Source: an uncultured Oscillospiraceae bacterium
GTDB taxonomy: Bacteria; Bacillota; Clostridia; Oscillospirales; Acutalibacteraceae
Direction: 5' to 3'
NCBI GenBank assembly: GCA_900542375.1
Contig: UQNI01000047.1
Location: 1-16,081, forward strand
Length of the DNA: 16,081 bases
In this document: in pieces, positions 8,308-15,350 of the stretch
How positions within the stretch are numbered: the stretch's first letter is position 1
How the letters are laid out: the number at the start of each line of letters is the position of its first letter
Translations under genes and position numbers: made by a program
The notes under the pieces: generated by a model
Database searches by the model: none
Seen by the model: only the letters and a program-made list of their open reading frames with translations
Told to the model about the DNA's origin: nothing

Positions 8308-8648
8308 GCTTTTTTACGGCGTTGGCTGCGGTTTCCTTTGTACTTCTCAGCCCTTTTATTAAAGGCTTCCTCTTGCTCTGCTTTCTGCTTCATAAAGGAT
8401 TCAAAAGCATCCATGCACAGTGTTAGGCTGACTTTGTCACCAAACAACTTTTCTGATGTTCCTTCTCCAAAAATATGATTGAAAAAGTCAAAAATAATAT
8501 GGCACATTGCTTCTATTTGTTCGATTTCATCTTGAATAGGAGCGATTTCTTTATTTATGTTCGCCACCATTTCGCTTCCTTGCTTAATCGCTTTTAAGGT
8601 TGTAACGTCTAAAACGTCACATTCCAGCTCAACGCCGTTAATAATCAT
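8304..8648 (-). CDS. Tail assembly chaperone-like protein, DUF6673-like
   Basis: This 114-residue protein sits right after the major tail protein, the usual place of the first tail assembly chaperone. It opens with MIINGVELECDVLDV, continues with a helical acidic segment and ends in a very basic tail (NKRAEKYKGNRSQRRKKA). The layout resembles DUF6673 proteins of Firmicutes phages, usually paired with Gp15. AGGAGG lies 7 bases before the ATG, an optimal ribosome binding site. The stop overlaps the Gp15 start by 4 bases. The function is inferred from order rather than from catalytic or structural motifs. Confidence 0.75.
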   Translation of the reverse strand: MIINGVELECDVLDVTTLKAIKQGSEMVANINKEIAPIQDEIEQIEAMCHIIFDFFNHIFGEGTSEKLFGDKVSLTLCMDAFESFMKQKAEQEEAFNKRAEKYKGNRSQRRKKA

Positions 8649-8665
8649 GTCGTATCCTCCTAACG

Positions 8666-9163
8666 TTACGCTCCTGCACCTGCGGCAGTAAATGTTTTTG
8701 TTTTTGTGTTGAACTCACCGTCAATAAAAGAACCAACATTGTTTAGGTTACCGGTTACTTTGACAGTCTCGCCGCCTGCACCCGCGAAAGATGAAACTTC
8801 AATGGAAACGTGGAATTTTCGGGCTTTGAAAGTGTTTTCTTTCGATGAAACAGGGCTGAAAAGTTCTACTCTTACATAGTCAGTTTCTGCTTCTGCACCT
8901 GTTTTCTGATTTCTGCCGACCTCATATAGATACATAACTGCTTTTTCTGATGCAATCAGGTCTGTATCGTATGGAAATTGCGCTTGATAACCTTTGATTG
9001 TGGATGTTGCGGAACGGTCATTCACATATGTTTTTGTATCCAGTTGGGCTGCTGGGTTTTCATCCAGTGTATTAAAGCCTGCACCCATTAGTTCGTATGT
9101 TTCTTCATCTGTGCCAACATTTAAGTAGTCGGCAATCTGATATCTTTGAATTGTTTGACTCAT
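8666..9163 (-). CDS. Major tail (tube) protein
   Basis: This 165-residue protein would polymerise into the tail tube. It begins with MSQTIQRYQIADYLNV and carries GAGFNTLDENPAAQ near residues 27-40, a tail-tube N-terminal pattern in Firmicutes siphoviruses. The centre holds TSTIKGYQAQFPYDTDLI, and a Gly/Ala-rich end follows the FNTKTKTFTAAG strand. The length is normal for a tube protein without an extra Ig-like domain. The ATG lies 1 base after the preceding stop, with AAGGAG 7 bases upstream. It should be among the most abundant virion proteins. Confidence 0.86.
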   Translation of the reverse strand: MSQTIQRYQIADYLNVGTDEETYELMGAGFNTLDENPAAQLDTKTYVNDRSATSTIKGYQAQFPYDTDLIASEKAVMYLYEVGRNQKTGAEAETDYVRVELFSPVSSKENTFKARKFHVSIEVSSFAGAGGETVKVTGNLNNVGSFIDGEFNTKTKTFTAAGAGA

Positions 9164-9164
9164 G

Positions 9165-9563
9165 TTATCGCTCCTTATAGTAAGTTAATTTGCATTGGAT
9201 TTGGTACCGTGCTGTTTTTTCAAGCTCATCCGCTTCCAATGCATATCCTGTTGAAATTGCTTCAATTTTTTGACTTTCCATACCTTGCGGCAATTTCGGA
9301 AGGTCACCGTTTAACGTTTGTTGCTCGAACCAATCTGAAATGTTTTCATAAAAGTTCGAGGAAAGCATATTTTGTATTGCGCTTTTGTCGTACTCGTCAC
9401 GACTGGCAAAAATAAAAAGCACCTGCCGAATCGATGAGCCGTCAACATAACGCTTGACTATCGGTTCTGCCGGTACTTCTTCAATTACATATTCAATTGG
9501 GGTTTCTCCTAAAAAGTTAACGCGTACTTTTCCATCTTCATCGAGAAGCGGGCAAGTACGCAT
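9165..9563 (-). CDS. Minor capsid / tail terminator-type protein (Minor_capsid_3-like)
   Basis: The conservative frame gives 132 residues from an ATG at 9563. It resembles the phage minor capsid family whose members carry an N-terminal TCPLL motif, a central KRYVDGSS, a FASRDEYD stretch and an ending of ARYQIQCKLTYY. By order it is the tail completion or terminator protein that caps the tube at the head end. The start is probably further upstream. The frame continues without a stop into codons for INIINAIYDY, which fits the helix preceding TCPLL in this family. The ATG at 9563 has no ribosome binding site, whereas a perfect AGGAGGTG lies at 9608-9601, 7 bases before an in-frame ATA at 9593 that overlaps the previous stop as ATAA. 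The true gene may therefore span 9165-9593 with a non-AUG start. Confidence 0.82.
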   Translation of the reverse strand: MRTCPLLDEDGKVRVNFLGETPIEYVIEEVPAEPIVKRYVDGSSIRQVLFIFASRDEYDKSAIQNMLSSNFYENISDWFEQQTLNGDLPKLPQGMESQKIEAISTGYALEADELEKTARYQIQCKLTYYKER

Positions 9564-9589
9564 ATAGTCATAAATCGCATTGATAATGT

Positions 9590-9943
9590 TTATTTCGCAA
9601 CACCTCCTGCGAATTTCGCAACGCTTTTCACAATAGTTTTGCCTTTGTCAATCCACATACGCGGAACCCACTGCTTACCGCGTAAGCCGCCTTTGCTTGT
9701 TCCCTGTGTGCCGTAACCTTTGTTTTCATAGTAATTTTTTCTGGCATACGGCTGAATGTACTCAATGCGGTTTGGGTATACTCTAGCTGTATTTTTCAAA
9801 GGTCCTTTTTGAAAAGGTACATAAGGGTCAGACATACGGCGAACTTCACTGGAAAAGAATTTTTGTGCTTGCCCGTTTTGATTCAGGTTACGTTTTAGCA
9901 GTATCTTGTCTACAGGGTCAATTTTGATTTTAATTCCAGCCAT
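9590..9943 (-). CDS. Minor capsid protein (Minor_capsid_2-like), tail completion
   Basis: This 117-residue basic protein resembles the phage Minor_capsid_2 family, related in role to HK97 gp10-type proteins that complete the head-tail joint. Signs are MAGIKIKIDPVD at the start, a VPFQKGPLKNTARVYPNRI segment around residues 42-60, PYARKNYYENKGYGT, and RMWIDKGKTIV near the end. Its ATG at 9943 directly abuts the stop of the previous gene (9944). Its stop shares bases with a possible ATA start of the next gene. The connector role is inferred from family and order. Confidence 0.8.
   Translation of the reverse strand: MAGIKIKIDPVDKILLKRNLNQNGQAQKFFSSEVRRMSDPYVPFQKGPLKNTARVYPNRIEYIQPYARKNYYENKGYGTQGTSKGGLRGKQWVPRMWIDKGKTIVKSVAKFAGGVAK
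9601..9608 (-). promoter_or_regulatory. Strong ribosome binding site that points to an upstream non-AUG start
   Basis: AGGAGGTG on the minus strand is nearly a perfect anti-Shine-Dalgarno match. It lies inside the end of the preceding gene, 37 bases from the first in-frame ATG (9563) of the next gene but only 7 bases from an in-frame ATA at 9593 and 13 from an ATT at 9587. It argues that translation begins before 9563. Confidence 0.6.
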
Positions 9944-10291
9944 TTACACACCTTCTACCTTCCAATGCGGACATTGACCGTCTGTGTTATAGGTCACAGA
10001 TTTTATTGTCACCGCGTTATACTTTCTCTTGAGTGCGCTGGCAGTAATATCTACACCAACATTTTCGTTGCATTCTCCTTGCACAACAAGCATTTCTTTC
10101 TGCGGTGTGAAGCTTTCCGGTGCATTTTCAATGGGTATGCGAATTTTTACAAAGTTATCTAAGTTCAATCCCTTGTCCGTGGTGCTTACTGCCGTTACTT
10201 CTCGCCATGTTACACCAGCAACCGGATATCTTTTGTATGTCCCGTCTTTCTGCTCTACAAAGCAGGTGATGACTTTATTTGCTCCTATCAT
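9944..10291 (-). CDS. Head closure / minor capsid protein, DUF6751-like
   Basis: This 115-residue protein has a beta-rich pattern (TCFVEQKDGTYKRYPVAGV, KIRIPIENAPESF, CPHWKVEGV at the end) like the small proteins that close the portal channel in Firmicutes siphoviruses. It lies between the gp6-like connector and the Minor_capsid_2-like protein, the normal slot for a stopper or head closure protein. Its ATG lies 17 bases inside the end of the upstream gene, with GGGGG 7 bases before it. The family assignment rests on general pattern and order, so the precise role is inferred. Confidence 0.72.
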   Translation of the reverse strand: MIGANKVITCFVEQKDGTYKRYPVAGVTWREVTAVSTTDKGLNLDNFVKIRIPIENAPESFTPQKEMLVVQGECNENVGVDITASALKRKYNAVTIKSVTYNTDGQCPHWKVEGV

Positions 10292-10649
10292 GGCAATACC
10301 CCCGATATAACAGACCTGTGTTTGCTAAATATAAAGAAGCTGATTCTCTCAATTTACGTGCATTTGAGCGAGAATCTGAACCATAAGACAGTGTCTCACT
10401 GTATCCGTCATTGTTAAATGATTTCACAATACCTTTTGTTTTAATGGTTTTTTGCTGCTGCATTTCGTCAACAACACTGCACACCGCTTTTTTCACTTCA
10501 TCGCACATCAAGTTTGGTTTTTCCTTAATTCGATTAAAAGTAATTGTATCTATGTAATCGGAAGCTCTTTCCGCCAAAATAGCAAAATTTTTTTGTTCAA
10601 GTTCTCCGCCCCACTGCGTTTGATAGTATGTATAGTCTGCATATGCCAT
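10275..10649 (-). CDS. Head-tail connector (gp6-like adaptor)
   Basis: This 124-residue, mostly helical protein follows the major capsid gene, as the head-tail adaptor (HK97 gp6, SPP1 gp15 type) does in related phages. Typical features are MAYADYTYYQTQWGG at the start, the helical ILAERASDYIDTITFNR segment at about 24-40, a CDEVKKAVCSVVDEM helix near 49-63, and a C-terminal segment with SETLSYGSDS before the last helix. It should form a ring below the portal. The start has only a weak AGAG ribosome binding site and lies 13 bases after the capsid stop, so it may depend on ribosomes from the capsid gene. Confidence 0.8.
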   Translation of the reverse strand: MAYADYTYYQTQWGGELEQKNFAILAERASDYIDTITFNRIKEKPNLMCDEVKKAVCSVVDEMQQQKTIKTKGIVKSFNNDGYSETLSYGSDSRSNARKLRESASLYLANTGLLYRGYCHDRSK

Positions 10650-10662
10650 AGCTCTATTTTAA

Positions 10663-11511
10663 TTACGCTGCAGCTTCAACTGGATTTTCTGCAGTAACCA
10701 GTTTAATAGCTTTGCTTTCATCAAGAAGATAAACTGCATAATGCTCATCTGCTGTAATTTCGGTTAGCTTTAAGCTAATATCTCTTGCAGTTTCAACTTC
10801 TACCCCACGTTTCAGATAAATTGCAAGTGCGCCCGGTTTTACAATGTAGTTTGTATATTTGGAACCACTCGCTTTGATTTTGTTGGAAACGCAAATTTGG
10901 CAACCCCAAATTTCACCAATAACACCGCCCATAATTGCTTTCTGTGTCATTTCGGAAGGTTTTAAATAATCAGGGTCTTTTCGGATTTGTGCCAACTGAG
11001 CAGGGGCAATCAATAACACTTTTTCCCCTTCCAAGTCTTCACCGAATTTTACTAAACCATCCGCAATTACATGACTACCGATTGTATCTTTAGCACTTAC
11101 ATCAACGGTCATGTTTGCTTTAATTCCAGATAACGCAGCTAAGCAATCGTTGTCTACTTTAGCAGCAATAGACAAAGACAGTTGATTTGTTCCTTCTCCT
11201 ACAGGGTCACCATATCCACTAAGTACAGCCTCGTCGGTTATTTTGATACCTTTACCTGCTTTTTTTACTTTTACTTTTGAGGTGCTAGTTGTAAGAAGTG
11301 CCATTGGAATAGCTTCACCCTCCGCAACATCAGCCGCATCCCCAATATATGCAAATTTAGGAAGTGTTACAGTATCACCTGCTCTTCCCTGCAAAGTAGT
11401 ATCGATTTTTGCCAGTGGTGTAAATTTAATCAAATCGGTCAGTTTATCTCTAACGACATCTGCCATTACCTCTGGATTAATCATATTTGCAATTTTTGTT
11501 ACATCTGCCAT
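10663..11511 (-). CDS. Major capsid protein, HK97 fold (N4-gp56-like family)
   Basis: This 282-residue protein should build the icosahedral head. Markers are the opening MADVTKIANMINPEVMADVV, the GRAGDTVTLPKFAYIGDA segment near 43-60, AEGEAIPMALL at 63-73, GIKITDEAVLSGYGDP near 88-103, and the C-terminal LKRGVEVETARDI, all typical of the N4-gp56-like HK97-fold coat proteins of Firmicutes phages. The 282-residue length, with a separate scaffold gene immediately upstream, suggests there is no fused protease or long delta domain. AAAGGAG lies 9 bases before the ATG, and only 6 bases separate it from the scaffold gene. Confidence 0.92.
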   Translation of the reverse strand: MADVTKIANMINPEVMADVVRDKLTDLIKFTPLAKIDTTLQGRAGDTVTLPKFAYIGDAADVAEGEAIPMALLTTSTSKVKVKKAGKGIKITDEAVLSGYGDPVGEGTNQLSLSIAAKVDNDCLAALSGIKANMTVDVSAKDTIGSHVIADGLVKFGEDLEGEKVLLIAPAQLAQIRKDPDYLKPSEMTQKAIMGGVIGEIWGCQICVSNKIKASGSKYTNYIVKPGALAIYLKRGVEVETARDISLKLTEITADEHYAVYLLDESKAIKLVTAENPVEAAA

Positions 11512-11517
11512 ATTAAA

Positions 11518-12105
11518 TTACTCCTTTAATTCATTATAAAGTTCGGGATTTTCAGACTTAAGAGATAATCTATCCTGATATCCCATTTTTCTAAAATCTT
11601 CCTTTGTTAGTTTCATTTCTTGTGATGTACCTGTAGCCGCTACAAATGTCGGTGTTGGTTTTGTGCTCTGGAACGCATCAGGATGAGATTCCTTAAATGG
11701 ATTTACAACATCATCTGCGCCGATCAGTTTGTCACCTTCAAATTGCAGCCCTTTATCCAGCAGCATTTTTGTTACATGATTTTCGTAAATTTCATCCTTT
11801 AGCTTTAAACCTTTTACATATCCCGCAACTTTGCTTTCGTGGATAAACTTTTGCTTATCAGCTTCGGCTTGCTCTGCTTTTTGCTTCCAGTCATCACATG
11901 CTTTTTGGATACTCTCGATATCCATTCCTTTGAACTCTTCTATCTGCTTGTTGGCAGCCTCTAAATTCTCGTGTGCTTCGGTCAGCGCTTTTTCTTTTTC
12001 TTCAAGAGCAGATTTTGCTTTTTCGATATCCGCTCCGTTAATCTGCATGATTTTGTCAATCGCTTCCTCCGGCACATTCAGTTCAATTAGTTCTTCTCGT
12101 TTCAT
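11518..12105 (-). CDS. Phage scaffold protein, GP20 family
   Basis: This 195-residue acidic protein matches the phage minor structural GP20 family, the scaffold around which the capsid assembles before being lost. Residues 1-25 (MKREELIELNVPEEAIDKIM) are the family opening, and residues about 28-95 form a long Glu/Lys/Gln coiled coil. The segment KVAGYVKGLKLKDEIY near 92-107 and the C-terminal LTKEDFRKMGYQDRL near 165-180 are family hallmarks; the latter should contact the coat protein. The start has GAAAGGA 5 bases upstream. The gene follows an intrinsic terminator and a 155-base leader holding a possible pseudoknot that ends next to this ribosome binding site. Confidence 0.9.
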   Translation of the reverse strand: MKREELIELNVPEEAIDKIMQINGADIEKAKSALEEKEKALTEAHENLEAANKQIEEFKGMDIESIQKACDDWKQKAEQAEADKQKFIHESKVAGYVKGLKLKDEIYENHVTKMLLDKGLQFEGDKLIGADDVVNPFKESHPDAFQSTKPTPTFVAATGTSQEMKLTKEDFRKMGYQDRLSLKSENPELYNELKE

Positions 12106-12120
12106 AGTTATCCTTTCTGT

Positions 12121-12175
12121 AGATACGCTTTTGTACGAGGTCGCATCTCTTTCTACTCCACCGATTACGCTCGTA
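12121..12175 (-). promoter_or_regulatory. Possible pseudoknot in the leader of the scaffold gene
   Basis: Two interlocked stems are visible in minus-strand RNA. The first pairs TACGAG (12175-12170) with CTCGTA (12139-12134), 6 bp. The second pairs AGATGCG (12148-12142) with CGTATCT (12127-12121), 7 bp with one G-U. The 3' arm of the first lies in the loop of the second, the form of an H-type pseudoknot. It ends 3 bases before the scaffold ribosome binding site (12117-12111). It may set scaffold and capsid translation, but no named RNA family is recognised and chance pairing is possible. Confidence 0.4.
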
Positions 12176-12219
12176 GTCAGCCAAAATAAAAAAGCCTTTT
12201 AACGCCATGCCCAGGGCAT

Positions 12220-12247
12220 AAAAAAACCACCCTAAAAATAAGGTGGT
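12220..12247 (-). terminator. Intrinsic terminator after the small acidic gene
   Basis: On the minus strand ACCACCTTA (12247-12239) pairs with TAGGGTGGT (12234-12226), a 9-bp stem including one G-U, around a 4-base loop. Seven T residues follow, overlapping the last stem base. The wobble works only in this strand's RNA. It lies 14 bases after the stop at 12262 and interrupts the head gene operon ahead of the scaffold gene. Confidence 0.85.
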
Positions 12248-12261
12248 ACATTACTTTTATC

Positions 12262-12486
12262 TTAAGTTTTTGTTCCAAAAATATCCAAAATACTTTCACA
12301 TGCATTTCCTATGTCGTTCGGTACATAATCTTTTTCAAATCCGTGCATCATCAAATAATTCTCTACCGCCTCTATGATTTCAATAATTTCATCGTCAGAA
12401 TAATCATAATCATCAGTTAAATGGTAGTTAAGTTTTTCAAGTAAATTCAGTTGTTTTTCATTAAACCAGCTCCGTAAACCCTTCAC
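12262..12486 (-). CDS. Small acidic protein, candidate immunity partner of the minor capsid nuclease domain
   Basis: This 74-residue, mainly helical protein has 16 acidic and 6 basic residues, a net charge of about -10. Small acidic proteins of this kind (LTDDYDYSDDEIIEI near residues 23-37, then YLMMHGFEKDY) are common next to minor capsid genes in Firmicutes phages, but their function is not established to my knowledge. It starts at a GTG whose bases overlap the upstream stop as GTGA, with AAGGAG about 7 bases before it, so the two proteins are coupled and probably made together. An intrinsic terminator follows directly. Pairing with a basic putative nuclease domain suggests an immunity protein; a structural or assembly role is equally open. 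Confidence 0.72.
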   Translation of the reverse strand: MKGLRSWFNEKQLNLLEKLNYHLTDDYDYSDDEIIEIIEAVENYLMMHGFEKDYVPNDIGNACESILDIFGTKT

Positions 12487-13976
12487 GATGTATCTCCTTT
12501 TAGTCTTTTAGCTCTTTTGGTACTTGTTGGATAAACGGTAATCAATGTACCGTCAGGATTAACAGATACCGTTGCTTTTTCTCCTATTAAACAGAAGCTC
12601 TCTCTGCCTTTTGTATCTATTTTCATTTTACTAATCTGCAGTGGCTTTGTCAAAGCATTCTCTATATCCTCTTTTGAAACATTCCGTGACATTGCTCGCA
12701 ATCCAAAGTGGTCACTTGCTCCAGTAATTTTAATACCATTTGGTAATGTAATACCTTTAAAATCTCCATATGATTTTGCTGCCTTTTCTACCCACACTGC
12801 TTTGCTTGCCTGACTGTGCCCAAAACCATAAATTTGCGTTAATTCTTTCTGCTGTGCCATGTCAGCATGATAGCTAAACTCTTTGTACGCGTCACGCTGT
12901 CTTTTGAGTTTTACTGCGGCAGCTGCATAATCGTCTTTCAGTCCGGCAGAATCATATCCAAGTAACTCCCGTTTGGTTTTCCGTATGGCCGTTTCCATAT
13001 CTCTTTGCTTTTGTGTAGCTTCATATGTGTTATAAACCTTACCGTTATATGTAAATGAAGGAGGGTCAATCTCTCGCAGTTGTTTTCGGCTGTATGCCCT
13101 TTCAGATATGCCCGGAAAGAACGGATGATATCCATGCCTGCAGTTTGCACCGCACAGCCCATCAACTCTGCCTAAACCTGTAGTTTCTTCCAAATCGGGG
13201 TAGCCGTCTTTTTCTCCGCCCCTGTGATATACTTCACCTTGCCACACTCTGTGTGACGGTCTTGCGCCTGCGTGTGCAGTTACTTCAAAGAATTCACAGC
13301 CCAGTTCATCCGCTAAAAAATCTGTCATTCTCATAGACAGCTGATTCACACCTGTCATTACTGCCCGCCTTGCAGCTACATCAAGATGATTTGTCCAGCC
13401 CGATTCATAATCTATGAAGCGGATACCACTATCAGCAAGTCGCTTTACTGCTGTTCTTATCGCCGTGTTATAGTCCAGCGTTCCGGTTGATACGGATAAC
13501 TGCGCCAAATCCAACTGTTTTTGATATGCTGTTGTAAGACTTACCGCATGAGATTTACCATTGACCTGCTCCACAAAGCCCATAGTACGGGTTAAATTTT
13601 TTAACTCACCTTGTGTCTGCCTTGTGATACTTTCGATCAGGATTTCCAGTTCGCTGTAGTCCGCAAGTTTCCTGATATTTTTATTTGCAGCATGATAAAT
13701 AGCCGCTTCTGCATCAAAAGATGTTTGAGCGGCTTCATGTAACATTTTTTCTATTTCTTTCTGTGCTGTTTTATCAACATTCGAAATAGCTTTTTTTATT
13801 TTTTCGTCAGTAGATAGAATTGCACTCAATCTCTCCATTTGCCATTGTGCTGTATCTGTAATCTTTCCGGTCTTTGCAATCCGTCTGGATATATCGGAAA
13901 GTATCTCATCCTCCAACTCTTGAAACAAGCCAAAAATAGGTTGCGGAAAACTCTCTAAAAATTCAGGAGTAAGCAA
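12483..13976 (-). CDS. Minor capsid protein (phage_min_cap2 / MuF-like) with C-terminal BECR-type nuclease-like domain
   Basis: This 497-residue protein sits after the portal, the place of MuF/SPP1 gp7-type proteins that ride in the head and can enter the cell with DNA. Residues about 1-390 match phage minor capsid protein 2: RRAVMTGVNQ at 203-212, THR/AHAGARPSH near 233-242, WQGEVY, and GLCGANCRHGY at 273-283. Residues about 410-490 form an added basic domain (15 basic, 9 acidic residues in 411-497). Its SDHFGLRAMSR (His423, Arg427, Arg431), ALTKPLQI, a short strand pair and TVSVNPDGTLITVYPTS pattern resemble phage barnase-EndoU-colicin-RelE-like RNase domains. Start is a TTG at 13976, with GAGGAG about 8-9 bases upstream. 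Nuclease activity is inferred. It may instead be a structural appendage. Confidence 0.86.
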   Translation of the reverse strand: MLTPEFLESFPQPIFGLFQELEDEILSDISRRIAKTGKITDTAQWQMERLSAILSTDEKIKKAISNVDKTAQKEIEKMLHEAAQTSFDAEAAIYHAANKNIRKLADYSELEILIESITRQTQGELKNLTRTMGFVEQVNGKSHAVSLTTAYQKQLDLAQLSVSTGTLDYNTAIRTAVKRLADSGIRFIDYESGWTNHLDVAARRAVMTGVNQLSMRMTDFLADELGCEFFEVTAHAGARPSHRVWQGEVYHRGGEKDGYPDLEETTGLGRVDGLCGANCRHGYHPFFPGISERAYSRKQLREIDPPSFTYNGKVYNTYEATQKQRDMETAIRKTKRELLGYDSAGLKDDYAAAAVKLKRQRDAYKEFSYHADMAQQKELTQIYGFGHSQASKAVWVEKAAKSYGDFKGITLPNGIKITGASDHFGLRAMSRNVSKEDIENALTKPLQISKMKIDTKGRESFCLIGEKATVSVNPDGTLITVYPTSTKRAKRLKGDTS

Positions 13977-13982
13977 ACAGTA

Positions 13983-15350
13983 TCACTCCTCAACTCGGCT
14001 CTGTGGAAGATTTTGGCGAGCGGTTTTAATCTCCTCTCCTGTGTACCATGCCCTAAACTCATCCGCGCCCAAAATCTCACCCTGTACCAACTGGAACTTC
14101 TCTGCAAATTCAGCTTTACGGTCAGTTACCAGACTGTCATCCCAACTGTAAGACGTTTCATATTCACCTTTCGGCGCAAGAGAATAAATACTACACATGA
14201 CATCCATAGCATAAATTAAATCTTCCAATGCACCTTCCAATGCTTTTTGAATATCTAGAACAGAAGCATAGGAACGCTGTTTACTCGCCTTTATCTCCTC
14301 TGCTGTCTTATCAACCACTTGCGGGTCAGAGATTGTTCCATACGCAAGATTACAGTTAAACTCTATCCGCTGAAAGATACGATTTAGCCCATTTACAAGT
14401 GATTGGTCTCGAATTTGAGGACTGAATATCTGGTAAAAAGCATTTCCATTGGCTGGTGTATCAATATCAAGCCTTCTGAAAAGCCTATCACTATTTTTTG
14501 GCAACTTCAAATCCTTTTTGGTGGGTTCTAAATACTCAATCGCTGCATCAATGGCAAGTTCCGAACCTTCAAACTCCCATAACAAGCGACTGTATTGCTC
14601 GTCAGCATCTTTTATCAGTTTTTCTGCTCGTGAGTATACAGAAACACCAAGCGGAGAAGCTGAATCAACTGTATTTGCAAGTGGTATTTTAAAGTACGCA
14701 AATAATGGTTTCTCTATTGGGCTTAGCGTTGTCTTTGGCTGAATATGTTTCCATTCTGCTACTAAATCCAGTGAAATCTCTTTCCCCAAACTCCCCTTAA
14801 CTTTGCTCATAAACGCTTTATTCGTTACTGTATAAGTACTACCAACCAAGCTGTGTTCTTCTACTCTGGTGTAAATATCCCCGTCACGCACAATCTGTGT
14901 GTAGAAAATACACCCCGTCATTTTCCCTGCGCCGTCAAAAGCAGTTGGCAAAAAAGTATCTGCTTGATTATAGTCAACCACAATATTGTTTCCTGCAACA
15001 TACGGCTTAAGGATAATTCCACCTTTTGCACAAGCATACTCAACATTGGGTCGAATCCCTTCAATCACTCGCTGGTATTGCTCATTTAAATAGTCTGCTC
15101 TCTTAGAACCTGTAATTTCTGTTTTCATTTCCAGTGTTACTAAACGCGCAAACTCTGAAGCTATGGCAGCAGGAAGGCTTAAACTCTTCACTTTATCTGT
15201 AAGCCAATCTGCTTGGTTATTATATAGCTTTGTCCACCTGGTTATCGCACTTTCCATACTACTTGAGATAGAAGTATCAAAGTTTCTATTCTTAGGTGAC
15301 ACTGTCTTGACAATCTGCTTTAGCCAGTCAATCGTTTTTTTAAACAACAT
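13983..15350 (-). CDS. Phage portal protein, A118-like family
   Basis: This 455-residue protein forms the dodecameric ring through which DNA enters and leaves the head, and on which the packaging motor docks. It follows the terminase and resembles the A118-type portal family: MLFKKTIDWLK at the start, NNQADWL near 45-51, ASEFARLVTLEMK, GGIILKPYV around 110-118, and a C-terminal DRKAEFAEKFQLVQGEI then EFRAWYTGE, all typical. Length is normal. Its ATG lies 11 bases inside the terminase end, and the GGGGGAG of its ribosome binding site is part of the terminase coding region. It ends 6 bases before the TTG of the minor capsid gene. Confidence 0.9.
   Translation of the reverse strand: MLFKKTIDWLKQIVKTVSPKNRNFDTSISSSMESAITRWTKLYNNQADWLTDKVKSLSLPAAIASEFARLVTLEMKTEITGSKRADYLNEQYQRVIEGIRPNVEYACAKGGIILKPYVAGNNIVVDYNQADTFLPTAFDGAGKMTGCIFYTQIVRDGDIYTRVEEHSLVGSTYTVTNKAFMSKVKGSLGKEISLDLVAEWKHIQPKTTLSPIEKPLFAYFKIPLANTVDSASPLGVSVYSRAEKLIKDADEQYSRLLWEFEGSELAIDAAIEYLEPTKKDLKLPKNSDRLFRRLDIDTPANGNAFYQIFSPQIRDQSLVNGLNRIFQRIEFNCNLAYGTISDPQVVDKTAEEIKASKQRSYASVLDIQKALEGALEDLIYAMDVMCSIYSLAPKGEYETSYSWDDSLVTDRKAEFAEKFQLVQGEILGADEFRAWYTGEEIKTARQNLPQSRVEE

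Noticed and set aside
8304..8330. A run of six A residues just before the ATGA overlap of the two chaperone-type genes, suggesting a -1 programmed frameshift as in lambda G/GT.
   Set aside because: The run is in phase AAA AAA GCA, so it does not give the canonical X-XXY-YYZ heptamer. A simple ATGA translational coupling explains the layout.
12106..12208. A 41-codon frame from an ATG at 12208 (MALKGFFILADYERNRW...) running into the scaffold start, and a second open frame reading into the scaffold gene upstream of its ATG.
   Set aside because: Neither has a ribosome binding site or an accepted protein family. The scaffold ATG at 12105 has a strong ribosome binding site of its own, and the region is better explained as a leader RNA.
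13017..13165. A minus-strand frame at 12938-13165 inside the minor capsid gene.
   Set aside because: It overlaps a well-supported coding frame and has no independent signal; it is a shadow.
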